Below the pieces are notes generated by a model that did not search any database, was not told the DNA's origin, and was given only the letters and a program-made list of their open reading frames with translations. Below are positions 24,424-36,919 of a stretch of DNA of 64,000 nt, in pieces. Each line of letters starts with the position of its first letter. The first letter of the stretch is position 1. The position numbers and the translations under genes were made by a program. This stretch comes from Diplocarpon mali (taxonomy: Eukaryota; Ascomycota; Leotiomycetes; Helotiales; Drepanopezizaceae): contig JAENRP010000104.1 of assembly GCA_024741835.1 (NCBI GenBank), forward strand, positions 1-64,000, in the 5' to 3' direction.

Positions 24424-27044
24424 CTACTCGTCGTCCATCCCATCGACATCGATCGCGTCAGGGTTAGCAGCTACAACCGCAGCTTGCTCCTGGGAAATAT
24501 TGCCCCCTTGCGGCCCCGTGCTTGCTGCAACAAATCCCACAGGGGCTCTGATCTCTCGCTCCAAGGCAGCCATAGAATCTGCTTGCTCTTCACCTGTTTC
24601 GTCTTCAGGCTGGACCTGGCTACGAGCCAAAGCTTGCGAGGCAATGAAATTGACATCCGTGTTGTACTGAGCTTGCACGCTCCGCTTGATACGCAACATT
24701 TCTTTGAAGGTGTCTTCGTTTCCATGTTGGACTTCGAAGGACTCCCATTTTTGCCAGAATTGGGGACTCGTCCGAGGATCGCAGAATTGTGAAGCGTGAC
24801 CGTAGATTGCTCTCGCGCGGTCGATTTCACCGAGGCGTTTCTCCATGTCGGCAAATTTCATGCACATGTCTCGGGCATCCTTATCGGGGAGTGCCGCAAT
24901 AGCCCGTTCATATATTGGTCTTGTTGACGGTAGACCGAAGTTGGAGGCGGACTTAGTGATGTAAAAGTTGAACATGTCTGCTCGATCCTCATCGGATACA
25001 GCTCGAGTCGCCCGCTCGTAGATTCGCATGGCATGTCGTGCGAGACCTCGCTCTTCCTCGAGATTGCCGTACATCAAGTACAAAACTTTGGCAAACTTGG
25101 GTGGGCAGCCTTCCACGGCTTGCTCGAATAGATCCCTAAGTCGTTCGATACCAATTTTTCGGTCCACGGCTTTCGTTAGGTACAGATTCCAGAGCTCAAA
25201 GGCAACTGGATAGCTGAACAAGTCCAAACCTCTTTCGTAAATTTTGAAAGATTCCTCGAAGTACTTGTTCTCTTCCATCAAATTGGCATAATTGACCACA
25301 GTTTGCGGCGTAGCAATTCGAAGCTCGAATATCCTCTCATACACCTTCTTAGTCTCCTCAAGGGTGCTCACGCTTTCCACAAGATCGACATAGAAACTCC
25401 AAAGTTTCCAGCTCTTGTGAACTCTCTGCTGGGGAGAAAGAGTTTCGTCAAAGTAGTCAACGGTTGATCGTTTGGGTGCTTGAACTGCTTTCGCCATGAT
25501 CTTCACGGCTTCCTCAAAATTATCATTTCTCAATTCCATCTCTGCCCATTCGATCCACATATCAGCAAGCTCAGCCACCGATTTGAATGAAACCTTGACA
25601 GCTTTCTCCATAATGACTCGTGCATTCCGAATATCACCACATTTCTCGTAGAACTTGGCGTAGTTAGCCCACAACTCATGAAATCTGCCCACAGCCTTCT
25701 TCGGTTGTACAGCAGCGATGGCATCCGTGTATGCTTGCACAACTTCTTGCTTGTTATCACCCCATAATCCTATCCTGACGTTCCACTCGGACACATTATT
25801 AGGATTCTGCCGGAGTAAAACATCATTGATCAAAAAGGGTCGTCGGTCCATCAGCTGCTCAAATCGCATCATCCGGATGTCTAGGTCGAAGTCGGCATTT
25901 TCGTCCAGAATTCCCTTCTCAGAGCGAGCTGCGGCATTCTCCATGAGCTGGCCTGTGATTGCCTCCTCGAACTCAACATATGCGTCAAACACTAATGTGA
26001 AATCCCGGACAGTCATGACGGTGGTGATTCCCTCTTCAAAAATGTCCCGTGCTCTCTCAAAACTGCCCCTCTTGATCCAGTACGTGGCCAAAGCAGACCA
26101 AAGTTGTCCCCTCTGATCAGAAAATCGGTCGATTCCGCTGCGGATTATCTTATCAACATCAATCCCGACATCGTCCCCAGTTTCGACGCTTTTCGCATGT
26201 TCCACGAGCAAGTCCACCATTTCCATCCAAAGTTGATAATGGCCTTTTCCATTCTTGCTTCGATACTTCGGGTTGTTCAGGATGTCCATATACTTCTTGA
26301 CAGCCTCCGTGCGGTGACCCGTCTCGATCAATAGCTCAATGAAATCCTCAACATCCTCCGGGTGGACTTGCATGTAGCGCCTCCAGATCTTGACCGCAGT
26401 CTGTCCCGATGCAGAGTTCGCGAATGGTCGATAAAGCGCCCAGATACGGTTGTGCTGAGTTATAGGCAAAGCCCGGAGCGCGCGATCAAATGTCCGGCGA
26501 GTATGGGTAACGATGGGTTGGAGGAGCAAGAATGACAGATACATCTCCCATATCCGTGGCATCTTATTGAGGAGTATCAAGGCTCGTTCGTACAGGGCGT
26601 TGACTTTTGCATACTCGGATTTAAATATGGCAGGATTCAACTTGCCAAGATGTTTCATTCGGAGAGTCAAATACTATCTCACGTTAGCGAAAACTTCATG
26701 GCAGCCAAATGGGGAGAAGTTTGGGCTTTCCTTACCATCTTCCACAGCTTGTAGGATCGTGGGAGTTGGTGACAGGCTCTTTCGAGAACGAAGGCCTGTT
26801 CCTGGATGGTGCCATGTTGGAACTTGAACTCGATGTATGCCAGCCAGGGTTTGGTGGACCCGGGATCTCGAAGGACATCTTGCTCATAAATTGTATCTTC
26901 TTCGGACTGCAAGACTGTTAGCGATTCCGTTTGCTCCCAAGTGGGCGCCCAGCTTACAATGAGATATAGGTCTGCTGGGGCTCGACCCAGCTTCGACTTC
27001 GAGATGCTGGGAGCAGCCATTATTGGCAGGAGCTCGCCAGGCAT
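24424..27044 (-). CDS. SYF1: Pre-mRNA-splicing factor Syf1 (XAB2), HAT-repeat scaffold
   Basis: Three exons, ending at 26958, 26736 and 24424, with introns 26907-26957 and 26674-26735, both phase 0. From the ATG at 27020 the protein is 827 aa; the ATG at 27044 adds eight residues. The 27020 start has the better context. Almost the whole protein is HAT (half-TPR) repeats, recognisable as repeated aromatic/Arg patterns such as RIWEMYLSFLLLQP, KIWRRYMQVHPEDVEDF, ELWANYAKFYEKCGDIRNAR and IYERATRAVSDEDRADMFNFY. It ends in an acidic tail (DAIDVDGMDDE). Family role: scaffold of the Prp19-associated (NineTeen) complex in the activated spliceosome; the human orthologue XAB2 also acts in transcription-coupled repair. 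Confidence 0.94.
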
Positions 27045-27389
27045 CCTTTTTCTGCTGTGAGATCTTGCGACAACCTGCCGAAAATCTAAAGCTCGCGCGC
27101 GAAAAATCGACGTTTGGAGTCGCGGTTTCGAAAGCCGCCAGGGAGTAAGTTTGAGGAATCGAGATTAGCGTTGAGGCCTGAAATCGCAAGGCACCAACGA
27201 TTGAAACGCAGCCCAGCTGCGGTAACCGTAAGAGGTAGCTTGCTTGGTCGACGTAGTAGGAGCTTCATCAACAGCTTATGGGAGCGACTTGATCAGATTT
27301 GATATTACAGCCACCCATTATTGCCTCGCCGTCCAATTGAATTTAACTTCTCCTATAATCTCGAGAATCCTTGACCCTAGCCCGTCGAG
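27045..27389. promoter_or_regulatory. Short divergent promoter, SYF1 / VMA8
   Basis: Only 345 bp separate the two divergent coding regions, so they share one compact bidirectional promoter. I see no confident TATA box. No additional gene is present. Confidence 0.6.
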
Positions 27390-28560
27390 ATGTCTGGAGC
27401 AACCGTGAGGATGGTCGAATTACTCAACCCCAGCTACAAGCTAATAGCTACAGAATCGAGAGGCTGTCTTCCCTACTCGTCAATCTTTGGGATTGATGAA
27501 GGCCAAGCTAAAGGGAGCGCAAACTGGTCACGATCTATTGAAGAGAAAGAGTGAGGCTTTGACGAAGTACGTCCAATTCTAATTGTATATGAACTGTCGC
27601 TGACCAACCACTTCAGACGTTTCCGAGGTATTGCCATGGTTCTTGCTGAGCATCTGAGAACCTGACATATTCCAGAAATTACCAAACGAATCGATGAGGC
27701 GAAACGCAAAATGGGACGGGTTATGCAGATTGCTGCATTCTCACTTGCAGAAGTAACTTATGCGGTTGGAGGAGACATTGGATACCAGGTCCAGGAGTCA
27801 GCAAAGTCAGCCCGGTTCCGAGTACGCACGAAGCAAGAGAACGTGTCTGGTGTATTTTTGCCAGCATTCGAGAGCTATACCACAGAAGGCAATAACGACT
27901 TTGGCCTGACGGGTCTTGGGAAGGGTGGACAACAAGTTCAGAGGTGCCGAGAGACGTATGCCAGGGCTGTGGAGACGTTGGTCGAACTTGCAAGTCTGCA
28001 GGTACGGGGAATTCATGCCGATATTAGGGTCCTGGGCTGACGTGGTAGACTGCTTTCGTAATATTGGACGAGGTTATCAAAGTTGTCAACAGAAGAGGTA
28101 TATCACACATCCCATTTGTATGATATCTCACTAATGAAATCTAGTTAACGCCATGTAAGTTTGTTGTACCAAGCACTCTTCAGCACATTCTAATGTACAC
28201 AAGCGAGCATGTCATTATTCCGAGAACCGAAAACACTATCAAATGTCTGGTTATCAAATCTCACCCTATCAACAAAGCTGACATAATGTAGACATTGAGG
28301 CCGAACTTGGCGAATTAGACAGAGAGGAATTCTTCCGATTGAAAAAGGCAAGCCCCCCCATCTATTCATCTTCAACGTTCCTAATACCGCCATAGGTCCA
28401 AGGCAAGAAGCAAAGAGACACTGCAGCTCAAGACGCAGAGATGCTGGCGAAGCGGGAAAGGCTGGCAAAGGAAGCTGTTGGCGGGAAAGACAGCGACAAG
28501 GGAAATTCGGGCAACCCAGACATACTGGGCGAGTCCGAGGACGCGGACGTGATTTTCTGA
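27390..28560 (+). CDS. VMA8: V-type proton ATPase subunit D (Vma8), nine exons with two micro-exons
   Basis: Exons 27390-27404, 27454-27566, 27617-27627, 27676-28001, 28049-28097, 28145-28154, 28204-28244, 28292-28347 and 28396-28560; 786 nt, 261 aa, matching the family's about 256-262. All eight introns are 47-50 bp. Exons 3 and 6 are 11 and 10 nt. The last intron begins GC rather than GT. Family blocks: NREAVFPTRQSLGLMKAKLKGAQTGHDLLKRKSEAL (split by an exon junction), ITKRIDEAKRKMGRVMQIAAFSLAEVTYA and LDEVIKVVNRRVNAIEH. Family role: D forms with F the central rotor shaft of the V1 sector that couples ATP hydrolysis to proton pumping in vacuoles and endosomes. The micro-exons are required: each junction restores the conserved sequence and frame. 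Confidence 0.94.
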
Positions 28561-28715
28561 TCAATCAAGCTTGTATTTTTTTAATCCCAAATTAGTGTTC
28601 TGACAGGCAATGTGTAGGACTAGCGGGAAGAAATTGGCTAATGCATCATGGATTGCTTTATTTCCCCCCACAAACGCCGAAGGCAGGAACAGAATGATAT
28701 CCACGCCTTCCAGAC

Positions 28716-29643
28716 CTACTGTCTTTGATACGTGACCTTCATAGACTGTGATTCGTTCAAAGACATACCGGCCGTATTCTCTTTCGCAGTAATAGCACCG
28801 GCCTCACTATCGTACTCCACGAACGCAATGCCTCTTCGACCAGGCACCAATCGAACTTCCCTAAATCCCTCAAAGCGACCAAAGATTGACGTGAGAGCAT
28901 CGATATCGTAGTTCTCGGGCAAATTCTGTACGAACAGAATCTTATTCGGAGGCAGATACTCGTCGGGAATCACGGCTGCAGCGCCAGCATTCGTAGACTT
29001 GAGCCCTGCGCCACGAGTGGCCTTGATCGGGCGCGCGCTCATGTCGGAAGCCATACCAGGAGGGGCAGCATGCTTGAGTCTCTTAAGCTCCTCGGCCTGC
29101 TCAGCCGCTTTCTTCTTATCTATGCGCACACTCTCGTTAGCCCAATCCCTGTCCAAATGCCACTTGCCAGTATCCTTCCCAGCCGGTCGGCCTAATCATC
29201 ATAACATCACGTACCCTTCTCCGCCAGACGTCTGCGCTTGTGGCTCTCGAGCTCGTCGTCACCGGCAGTACGCTTCACAAAGGCGTCGCTCCGCGTCTTC
29301 GCAAACGCCAGCTGCATCGGCTTCCCGAAGAGCTCGAAGCCCTGCACCTCCTCGATGCACTGCTGCGCGCTGGCCACGTTGTCGAAGACTACAAAGGCCT
29401 GGCCCTTGGCCCGCAGGTTACCCTTGGCCACGATATCGAGCACGGTGCCGTACTCGGAAAAGAGCTCCTTGAGGGACGAGCTGATGGTTGGCAGCTTGAT
29501 GCGCTCTTCGAGGTTGCGGACGTAGACGCTGGGGGTGAGGTTAGTCTTGGTTTCGATGCAACGAGGAAAGGTACGTGTCGTATGTGCAATGACACGTACG
29601 TTGCGTTGGGCGGGGGACCACCGGTTGGGAGTGAGGTTGCCAT
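28716..29643 (-). CDS. MSL1: U1A / U2B''-type snRNP protein with two RRMs
   Basis: Three exons, 29643-29600, 29528-29215 and 29119-28716; 762 nt, 253 aa. RRM1 starts at about residue 16 with RNP2 VYVRNL and has RNP1 KGQAFVVF. It is followed by a charged linker (KRRRLAEKG, then KKKAAEQAEELKRL) and a second RRM near residues 178-253 with RNP2 ILFVQNL and RNP1 GRRGIAFVEY. This two-RRM layout with a single-stranded RNA-binding first RRM is that of the U1A/U2B''/SNF family. Fungi often have one such protein; the U2 B'' (Msl1) assignment is by family habit and U1A cannot be excluded. Convergent with VMA8, 155 bp apart. Confidence 0.9.
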
Positions 29644-31256
29644 TGTCGGTGTCTGGTTGTGGTGAGCATTTCAAGTAGGAATGAGGTTGAGCTTCATTTA
29701 GCCTTGGACGATGTTCTCGGCAATATCTCGGCTTGGCGAGCTTTACTTCCAAGTTGGGACGTCTTTCTTCGCTCCCGTCACTAATCCTAGCCCCGAGCAA
29801 AAGAGGAGTCGGATCAGCTATTAGCGATATCATTTTGAGGTTTGCGCAATTGCGACTAATTGTGACAATTCAAGATACCCGTGGAGAAGCTACTCAACAA
29901 AAAAAAACACATGCTATGTGGTTATATCTCATTAGCTGATACCGTTTACAGCGAAGACACAATTAAGTCTACTTCATGGGGATTTAGTAACTAATGAATA
30001 TGCAGAAGATATACTGCGATCTGTTTGAAGCCCATGCCAGATAGATCGCGAATTTTTGTGAATCAAATTTCCTTCTACTAGCTTTGGCGCATAATTATGT
30101 TGCTACAACGAAATCTTCTGCGAAGTATTAATAGCTTTTGCAGAGCATCCTCATATTACACACATACTACCTGCTTATGAGCTATCAGCTAATTGCTGAA
30201 TCTGAGTTATTCGAAAGAAAGGATGCTTTGCTGGGTTCATACTAAGGTGTTTGGAGATTACGAATGGGCCACAGGACAACAGGAGTTTGCTCCTCTGTGA
30301 AGCATACAGAGACTATTTTATTATTCAAAATAATATTACGTATTATTTATATTTTATAATCAATTCCTTTACGTTATCTTATATCAATACTTGTTTGTCA
30401 TATAATGGATTTCAATTTTTTTCCAGTCTATCAACAATTGAGGCTCAGCCTATAGAACGCTCGCAGATAATGTAGGTATGTTGCCGCTGCACAGGGAGCC
30501 CTAAAAGATTGTGAAGCCTGATACGCAGGCACTGTATGTACAAGTCGTCAGGGATGTTTGCTAGGTATAATTAATGCTTATGAATTAGGATTAATACCCT
30601 ACATCTTGGGAGTAATTATTCTTTACCGGCATTTTCAATCCTGTCATTGACAAAGTCGAAAGAATTGTTTTCTTACCAGGCATCATTACTGGCAATTTTT
30701 TGGCAATACGCTTGCGCAGGTTACCTAGAGATAAGACGGAGCTCTTGAGATCCTAGGATAGACTGAGGATTACTTTGACGACGCTGGAATACTGCGAAGA
30801 GGAGAAATCGCCGCTACGCATTGTTTCTCTTTTTTTAGAAAAGTACAAACAGAGCTTTGTTACTTTTTTTATAACTCAATAAAATTCATGAAAGGAATTT
30901 AAATAAAAGACAGGAACTTGAAAGTTTGGATATAACTTTGTTGAAATAAATACCATTAGTAGTTGCAGCAAACTAGATCACTTATAGCGATATGTTGGTT
31001 TGATATGTTAATTTTCCTGATTTTGACGTTGGGGCTCAATCTTGAAAAGAAGCACTGTATACAGGAAACGTCACCAGGTCTCATTCCTCTAACCCTCAAT
31101 TACTACAGGCGGGTTCAGGCCCAGCCGAGGATGCAGACCCAAACCAAAAGCCCGAAACGCCGCGCTAAACCCAGACTTCAGTATCCTTTATCTTCTCGTA
31201 CATCACCTCGCTTAACACGCCGCCGTCTGTCTCCTCCCTTCCTGCGCAAGAACACC
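29644..31256. other. Intergenic, no supported gene
   Basis: 1.6 kb of mostly AT-rich sequence between the snRNP gene promoter and the 3' end of the protease-like gene. A short plus-strand frame around 30251-30475 is low complexity and not convincing. No RNA gene was recognised. Confidence 0.5.
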
Positions 31257-33930
31257 CTACTCCTCCCAGCTAAACCGGTCAGCCACTTGGGGAACATGTA
31301 CCAGATCCTCGCCATCTAATCGCTTCCTACTGCCCCACTGGTCAAGCACCGACAAGCTCCTGCTCGGCGTAGTATCTTGCTGTGGACTGCCACCTATGTC
31401 TGTGCTTGTCGGACTCTTACTATCAAGCGAAGATACGGTATCTTTTCCTCCATCGCTCGTCCCGGAGCCTGAGCTTCCGCATGCAAGAGGTGACACGATA
31501 TGCGTGTTACTGCCACTTCCATAGATATCTGGGGATTCGTGCACGGCGTATTGGCTTTCGAGAGGGTTGTCCGTACTCCTGGTAGAGCTGGTATTGGCCG
31601 AGGGACTAAAAGCATCCGAATTGGAAGGTAAGGCTCTGCCATCGCGACCTGCGACTTGGGAGATTGTGGTGGGTAATTGCACGTTGTCCGGTAGTCGGCC
31701 TGCGTAGACTACGCTGGCGGGGTTGAAGCGCACGTACGACGGCGGACTTGTGGCAGCGAAAGGGTGATCTGAAGCCAGCTGAATCTCCAACGTGGGATCA
31801 GGATCAGGGGCGCGGTAGTGCGGTACTTGGGCAATATCTGCGTCGCTCTTCTCGATGGGGTAGGTTTCAGGTGTCGTGCCTTGCACGTGCGCTTGTTGCT
31901 GCAATAGTCTCCTCGCGTGATCGTGAGCGAATAGGCCAGCGGTGCCGACTGTCCCGGAACGAGACTCCGCGGGTGAAGCTTCGAGCTCTACGGGCCCCGG
32001 GTTGGCAGGAAGTTCAAAACGCTCATGCGTAGAATCGGCGGATACTTCTGTGGCATAGGTGGAGCAGCCGGTTGCCTCGTATATGGGCGGTTGCGGTTGC
32101 TTACCGAGTAGAGTGCGGGAAAGGAGGGTCAGACGTGAGGGTTTTGTCAGGGAGGAGAACGGTTTCTCGGATGAGCTGGTAGAAGGTTTGTTTTTTTGGT
32201 TCTGGCGGCGGATGAAGAAAATAATAGCTATAGCGAAAATAGCGACCATGGAAACGACGCCGACGACAATGCCGGCTATTGCTCCTGCTGAGAGGGGGGA
32301 ATTGCGCTTCGTTGGAACTCCGGACAATGTGCTGTTTGTGGGAGGCAGGATACTGATAATGCTGGTGTTTCCTACGGAGTCCGTTGGATGCACAGCTTGA
32401 TGGACGGAAAAAGTGTTTCGTTCATAATCTGTGATCAAGTATGCTTCTTGCAGGAAGGCTCTTCCAATAGTATACTGGGCTACACTCGCTGCTTTGCGTA
32501 AAGGAAAATAGTATTTGGTGGCATCCGCGTCTCCGAAAGTCGTGGATGGGATTGCGGGGTAAGTGAGTTGTAGATCGAATGCTGCGTAAGGCAGCGTAAT
32601 GTTGACGGTGGAGGGCGTCGATGAGACGTCTGATAAGCTGAATTTAAATGAGATCTGGGATGCAGCGAGTTCATCGTGTTGAGATGCGTTGCCGTCGAAA
32701 GTATAGAGGTTGAGAGATTCATTGTAGGTCAAGCCCAAGGATTGTGCGAACCTCTCGCACACAGCTGGCGGAAGCCATAGATATGGAGTGGAGCTATCGA
32801 TGGTGGCTGAAACCTGGTCTGTGGGACTCAGTAGCTGAACTGGCTTAGTCCAGTTGTTTGAACTTCCAGATGAAGATATAGAGATCGAGTCAACGAATGT
32901 CAAGAGCTGTTTACCAGCATCCAGACTGAAACTGATATTATGCGGTACGAAGCGAGCGGAATCATACCCGCCCAACGTTAAAGAGTTGACAACCCCCTTT
33001 TGCTCTGCTTTTTGTCAGTACTCGTCTCGACGATGTAATGAGAGTCTCACGGTATTTGGCTCCAGCTGTATATCCCCAGCTGTGACTAGGAATAGCTCCC
33101 ACTTGTTCGACCAGAGCACTGACAGCGCTCAATGGAGAAGTATTATTGAAACTTCCTGGAACAACGCCTAAGCCAAACAAGCCCAGCAAGAATGAAGTCT
33201 CATTGATCGGCCCAGTGCCATTAAAAGCGCCAATGATGGCCGAGGGAACGGAGACTCCCGTTCCTCCGAATGTTAAATTGTCAAGGCCGTACTGAGCATA
33301 TCCCTCATTGCCCAGTTGCTTGCCGGCACCTAACTCAAAGAAGCCTTGGTCTTGCCACGAGGTGGACTTGGAGGGATTGATAGTACCACCTCTGATAAAA
33401 GAGCACTGGGTGTCTAGGAGAAGGTCAGATATGGGTCTCGTCTATGAGATTGTAGGTACGACATGAAAACCATCGCATTATATCTAATCTCAAAATATAT
33501 CGGGAAACTTGGATTGATGCACGAAAACGTGAGTCTGTTCCTCCACATCACATTTTGAGGTCAGGTCAGAGAAAGAAAGCGACTTACCCGTCTGCCCACA
33601 TCCTCCATGCCCAACAACCCACGTCTCGGAGCTAATAGTACTGACGAAGACATCCACCCATTGGGCTGGTGATCCTACACGAATTGACACTGCAGACCAA
33701 AAGCCATCATCTCCGTACCTGCAAGAACATTGTCAGCTGAGACCTGCCTCAAAGCACGAAGTCCGCCTCGTCCATACAACTTCCAACTCCTTCGCTCAAG
33801 GTTGGGAGATTCTTACTCACCAATTTTGAGAAGGTGGCACACTTAATGCTGTCGCCTCTGCTGCCGCACTCTCCACATATCGCGCAATCAACGCAGCGAT
33901 TCTGAATACACGCGACCACCTCGATTCCAT
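31257..33930 (-). CDS. Membrane-anchored pepsin-fold (A1) protein, probably without protease activity
   Basis: Four exons, 33930-33821, 33718-33588, 33413-33051 and 33004-31257; 2352 nt, 783 aa. Residues 1 to about 25 are weakly hydrophobic and may be a signal peptide. Residues about 37-430 form a pepsin-like domain: VSIRVGSPAQWVDVFV is the first strand pair, and FLLGLFGLGVVPG and YTIGRAFLQEAYLITDYERN are typical A1 blocks. The first catalytic DTGSS is replaced by STISS (about 63-67). The second motif reads IDSSTPYLWLP, with Asp271 kept but the Gly lost. A membrane helix follows at about 440-466 (GAIAGIVVGVVSMVAIFAIA) ending FFIRRQNQ. The cytosolic tail of about 310 residues is Ser/Thr/Pro-rich with no known domain. 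Several N-x-S/T sites lie before the helix. It may be a surface sensor or binding protein; that is inference. Confidence 0.85.
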
Positions 33931-35611
33931 GGTCAAAATAAAGAGCTCATCTTGATGTAGAATGTGAATGAGAGAGGTTTATGATTTCACGGTATGAACT
34001 TCGGGCGGAGTACCTGGCCCCTGGGTGATTTTCGAGAGGTGGGTCACACTAACTCAAAGTAGCAAATCATTCAGGATCGGCTGAAGTACTGAATGTGTGT
34101 TTCGCTCTTCTCGTCCTTCTTGGCAATATTGCTGCAGCTTGTACCTGTCATACGTACCGTCCATAAGGTGCTGTACTATAGTATGAGGCACGTACTGTAG
34201 TTTTGGCTATGGATGAGGCTGAGGGGAAAGGCCATTCAAATATAATCAACAATCGAGTTGCTTAACAGAAGCCTGTTTCCTCGGGCATGAATACAGCAGG
34301 ACGGAACAACATGGGTGTGATTAATGGCCATGGCTTCCTAATCGGTTTTTGCAGTGTCGAGTTAGGTCGCTGGTATCGACTTACAAAGTACTAATGTTAC
34401 GTGCCTAAGGTAGATACGCTTCCTGATGGTGTTTGGCAGTTTCATTGTAAGTAGTTCGTCGATATCGACTTACGACTATAATTAGTTGTGTCGTGTAAAG
34501 ACATTCTGCAAACTGAGGGCCTCTGCTATGGACCTTATAATCCTCGCTACGAGCACTCTATCAACGACACGAGTACTCTGTAGATCGACGATGCATCTTG
34601 CAGATCGTCGACTCCGAACTGCACTGGAACAGCTACTTTTAGAATGGTACATCTTCTATGCGAAACGTCATGAGACTAGACGCCGCAGGATATATGAGAA
34701 AGGGTCTGTGGCTGGGCAATTGAAAATGTACTATGTATAGGTACCTACTACCACTTGCTAGTTCGAAGGTCCTTCACGGCAGCGAGAAGATTTGGTCTGC
34801 TCTGTACTGTATAGCTTACCGCCTCCGTAGGGCAGCGGGGTTGGTACTCTTCATCTGAGGCCCTGTTTGTTCAAAAGATACAACTTTTCTCGGCAGATAT
34901 AAAAAGTGGACAGGCGACTTTCTCCTAGCATAGCACTGACCTTAATAAGTAGAGTCAAAATCTACTTCATGAAATACTTGACAGCTGCGCGTAGAAGCTC
35001 GCTTGGTTTGGAAACCCGTACTTGCTAGATTTGCGGAAGAGGGGATTCAATTGAGTACATGAAGTAGCAACAAAATAAGAAGACAAACTGCGCAGTCAAA
35101 TATGCGGCATCCAAGTCTGCGACAGAATTGAAATATAGCAGAGTATTATAGAATTTTAAATTACTATCCCCTCCCTGGTTTAAATGTTGTATTTTTTGGC
35201 ACTAAAAGCCGCGAACGAATCAGCAGTTGAATCACAGAAGGATGGGGTCAAAAAAAGCTCGGTGACGATGATTTTTCACTTTTTTTTTACGATTCCAAAA
35301 GCGTTGAATAGTCAGGTTGACTCACTATCCTGCGACGGAGCTACAGAGTAGTTCGTGTATAAGAAGCAAGTACCAACATTGGGCAGAAGTTGTGGGGCAA
35401 CCTGCATTATTTCGATGTTCGGAAGGCCGCAACTTTCTGGATAGGTTAGTCCCTTAGCCGATCACTGTGTACACAGTAGGCCAACCCTTCAAGAAAGTTG
35501 CTGCAAATTTTTGTAGTGAAAGCCTAAGCTCTGAGTTTGCTACATGCTCTGAATTACCTCATCACCCTATGAGCGTGGGTACTATAATTTTCACTCCTTC
35601 ATAGGGTACGA
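33931..35611. other. Intergenic, no supported gene
   Basis: 1.7 kb upstream of the protease-like gene. It contains the second copy of the dispersed repeat near 35167. A short frame at 34486-34740 has no recognisable features. Confidence 0.5.
35167..35260 (+). repeat. Dispersed repeat, copy 2 (partner at ~1.15 kb)
   Basis: Matches the segment at 1147-1240 (same orientation), with the shared core CCTCCCTGGTTTRAATGTT. About 440 bp further on, both copies are followed by the same MITE-like ends, so the two loci may descend from one larger repeat. Confidence 0.45.
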
Positions 35612-35727
35612 GTAGGCCAAACAAGCACCATATTCACGTACTCCCGAACATGGTTTCCACAGTAAAAGCGAGTTTGCAGGGATAAATATACTTTCATGTA
35701 GTGTTTGTTAGGCCTGCGACAAGTAGG
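35612..35727. mobile_element. MITE-like element, copy at 35.6 kb
   Basis: The left end contains TAGGCCAAACAAGCACCAT; the right end read on the other strand contains TCGCAGGCCTAACAAACAC then TACATGAAAGTAT. The interior shares a GTTTGCA segment with the 1598 copy. The length is about 116 bp. It is non-coding and no transposase is nearby. Confidence 0.5.
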
Positions 35728-36919
35728 CTCTGAAACATCCTCTTAAAGTTTAATTCATCAAAGCTGAATGGCTAACATAAAGGTTCAGGTGTTACTAAAG
35801 CTATCTTGGCAACAAGTTCGTCATGAAGTTCTTGAAATCATAAATTATTTAATTTCATTATGCTTTTACTTCTTTGCTAGCGTAGTGAACAGCTCACTAG
35901 AAGGTTTTCAGGGCTCAAGTATACTTTCATATAGTGATTATGACGCCTTCGAAAAATTACAAGGGAGACTTGAATTTTAGATAAGAATCGCGAATTCCTG
36001 ATTGGTTAGTTCACCATTATAGTGGAGCTTACAAGTGCCGAGCTATCTCTTATCACACCGCTTTCGTGATTGAAAACATTGATAGAAAAATCTAAGTAAG
36101 CTTCAGAGAGTTAAGGCAGAAAAAAGGTAGGTTTATAAAGTTTAATTCTAGAGTTGGGATTTGTAAAATTGTAATGTTCAGATTGATTATTCACAAAACA
36201 AAGCACTTTACTATGTTAGGCTAAGGATGCTAAGGTTGAGCCCCTGTATTGCAAAGTGAAGATTAGCTAGGGCAGCTAGCCCTCAAGATCACTGACGTTG
36301 CGGGCTCCAAATCCAAATCTCGATATCAAAATATATACAGAGTTGCTACCTGCAAACCGATTTTGCGGAATTGGTATTACATAAGCGAGTATGAAAAAAA
36401 TAATCTGCAAATCTTGCATTCAGTATATCACTAAAGTCCAATTCAGTGTCTGTGCCACTAATCCCCTCTTCAAACAAGTTTGGAAACCGATGGTTTGGAG
36501 TTGCCAAAAGCACCCTTAATTAAAAGAATCTCATTGCTATTCTTAGCCTTATTATTAATGACTAGTTGATAATATTATGAATGATACTTCTTGCACAACC
36601 TTTCATTTCTTGCAGTCAGCTCTCGAGACTGAAAGCGGCGTGGCTTGGTTCCCAGTGTATGCGATATGTATAAACACATCACAGTACATTGTAGAAAGAT
36701 TCCCCTGATCCTCTGTAACGATCATTTCTCACTTGTCTGCAGCAGCGATCTGTACTGACTCTAATTTTAGCATACATGAACTGATATGTTTCATTGCTAA
36801 ATCCCCCTACTATGTACGAGTACTTTATAACTGAACTAGGGCGTTAGAGAATAAATGAATAATACTTCAAGTATATGAAGCATGACTCGATTAAGTAAGT
36901 AAGAGCATTGATCTCATCA
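35728..36919. other. Intergenic, no supported gene
   Basis: AT-rich sequence with no convincing frame. A 70-codon frame at 35768-35980 resembles nothing known. Confidence 0.5.
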
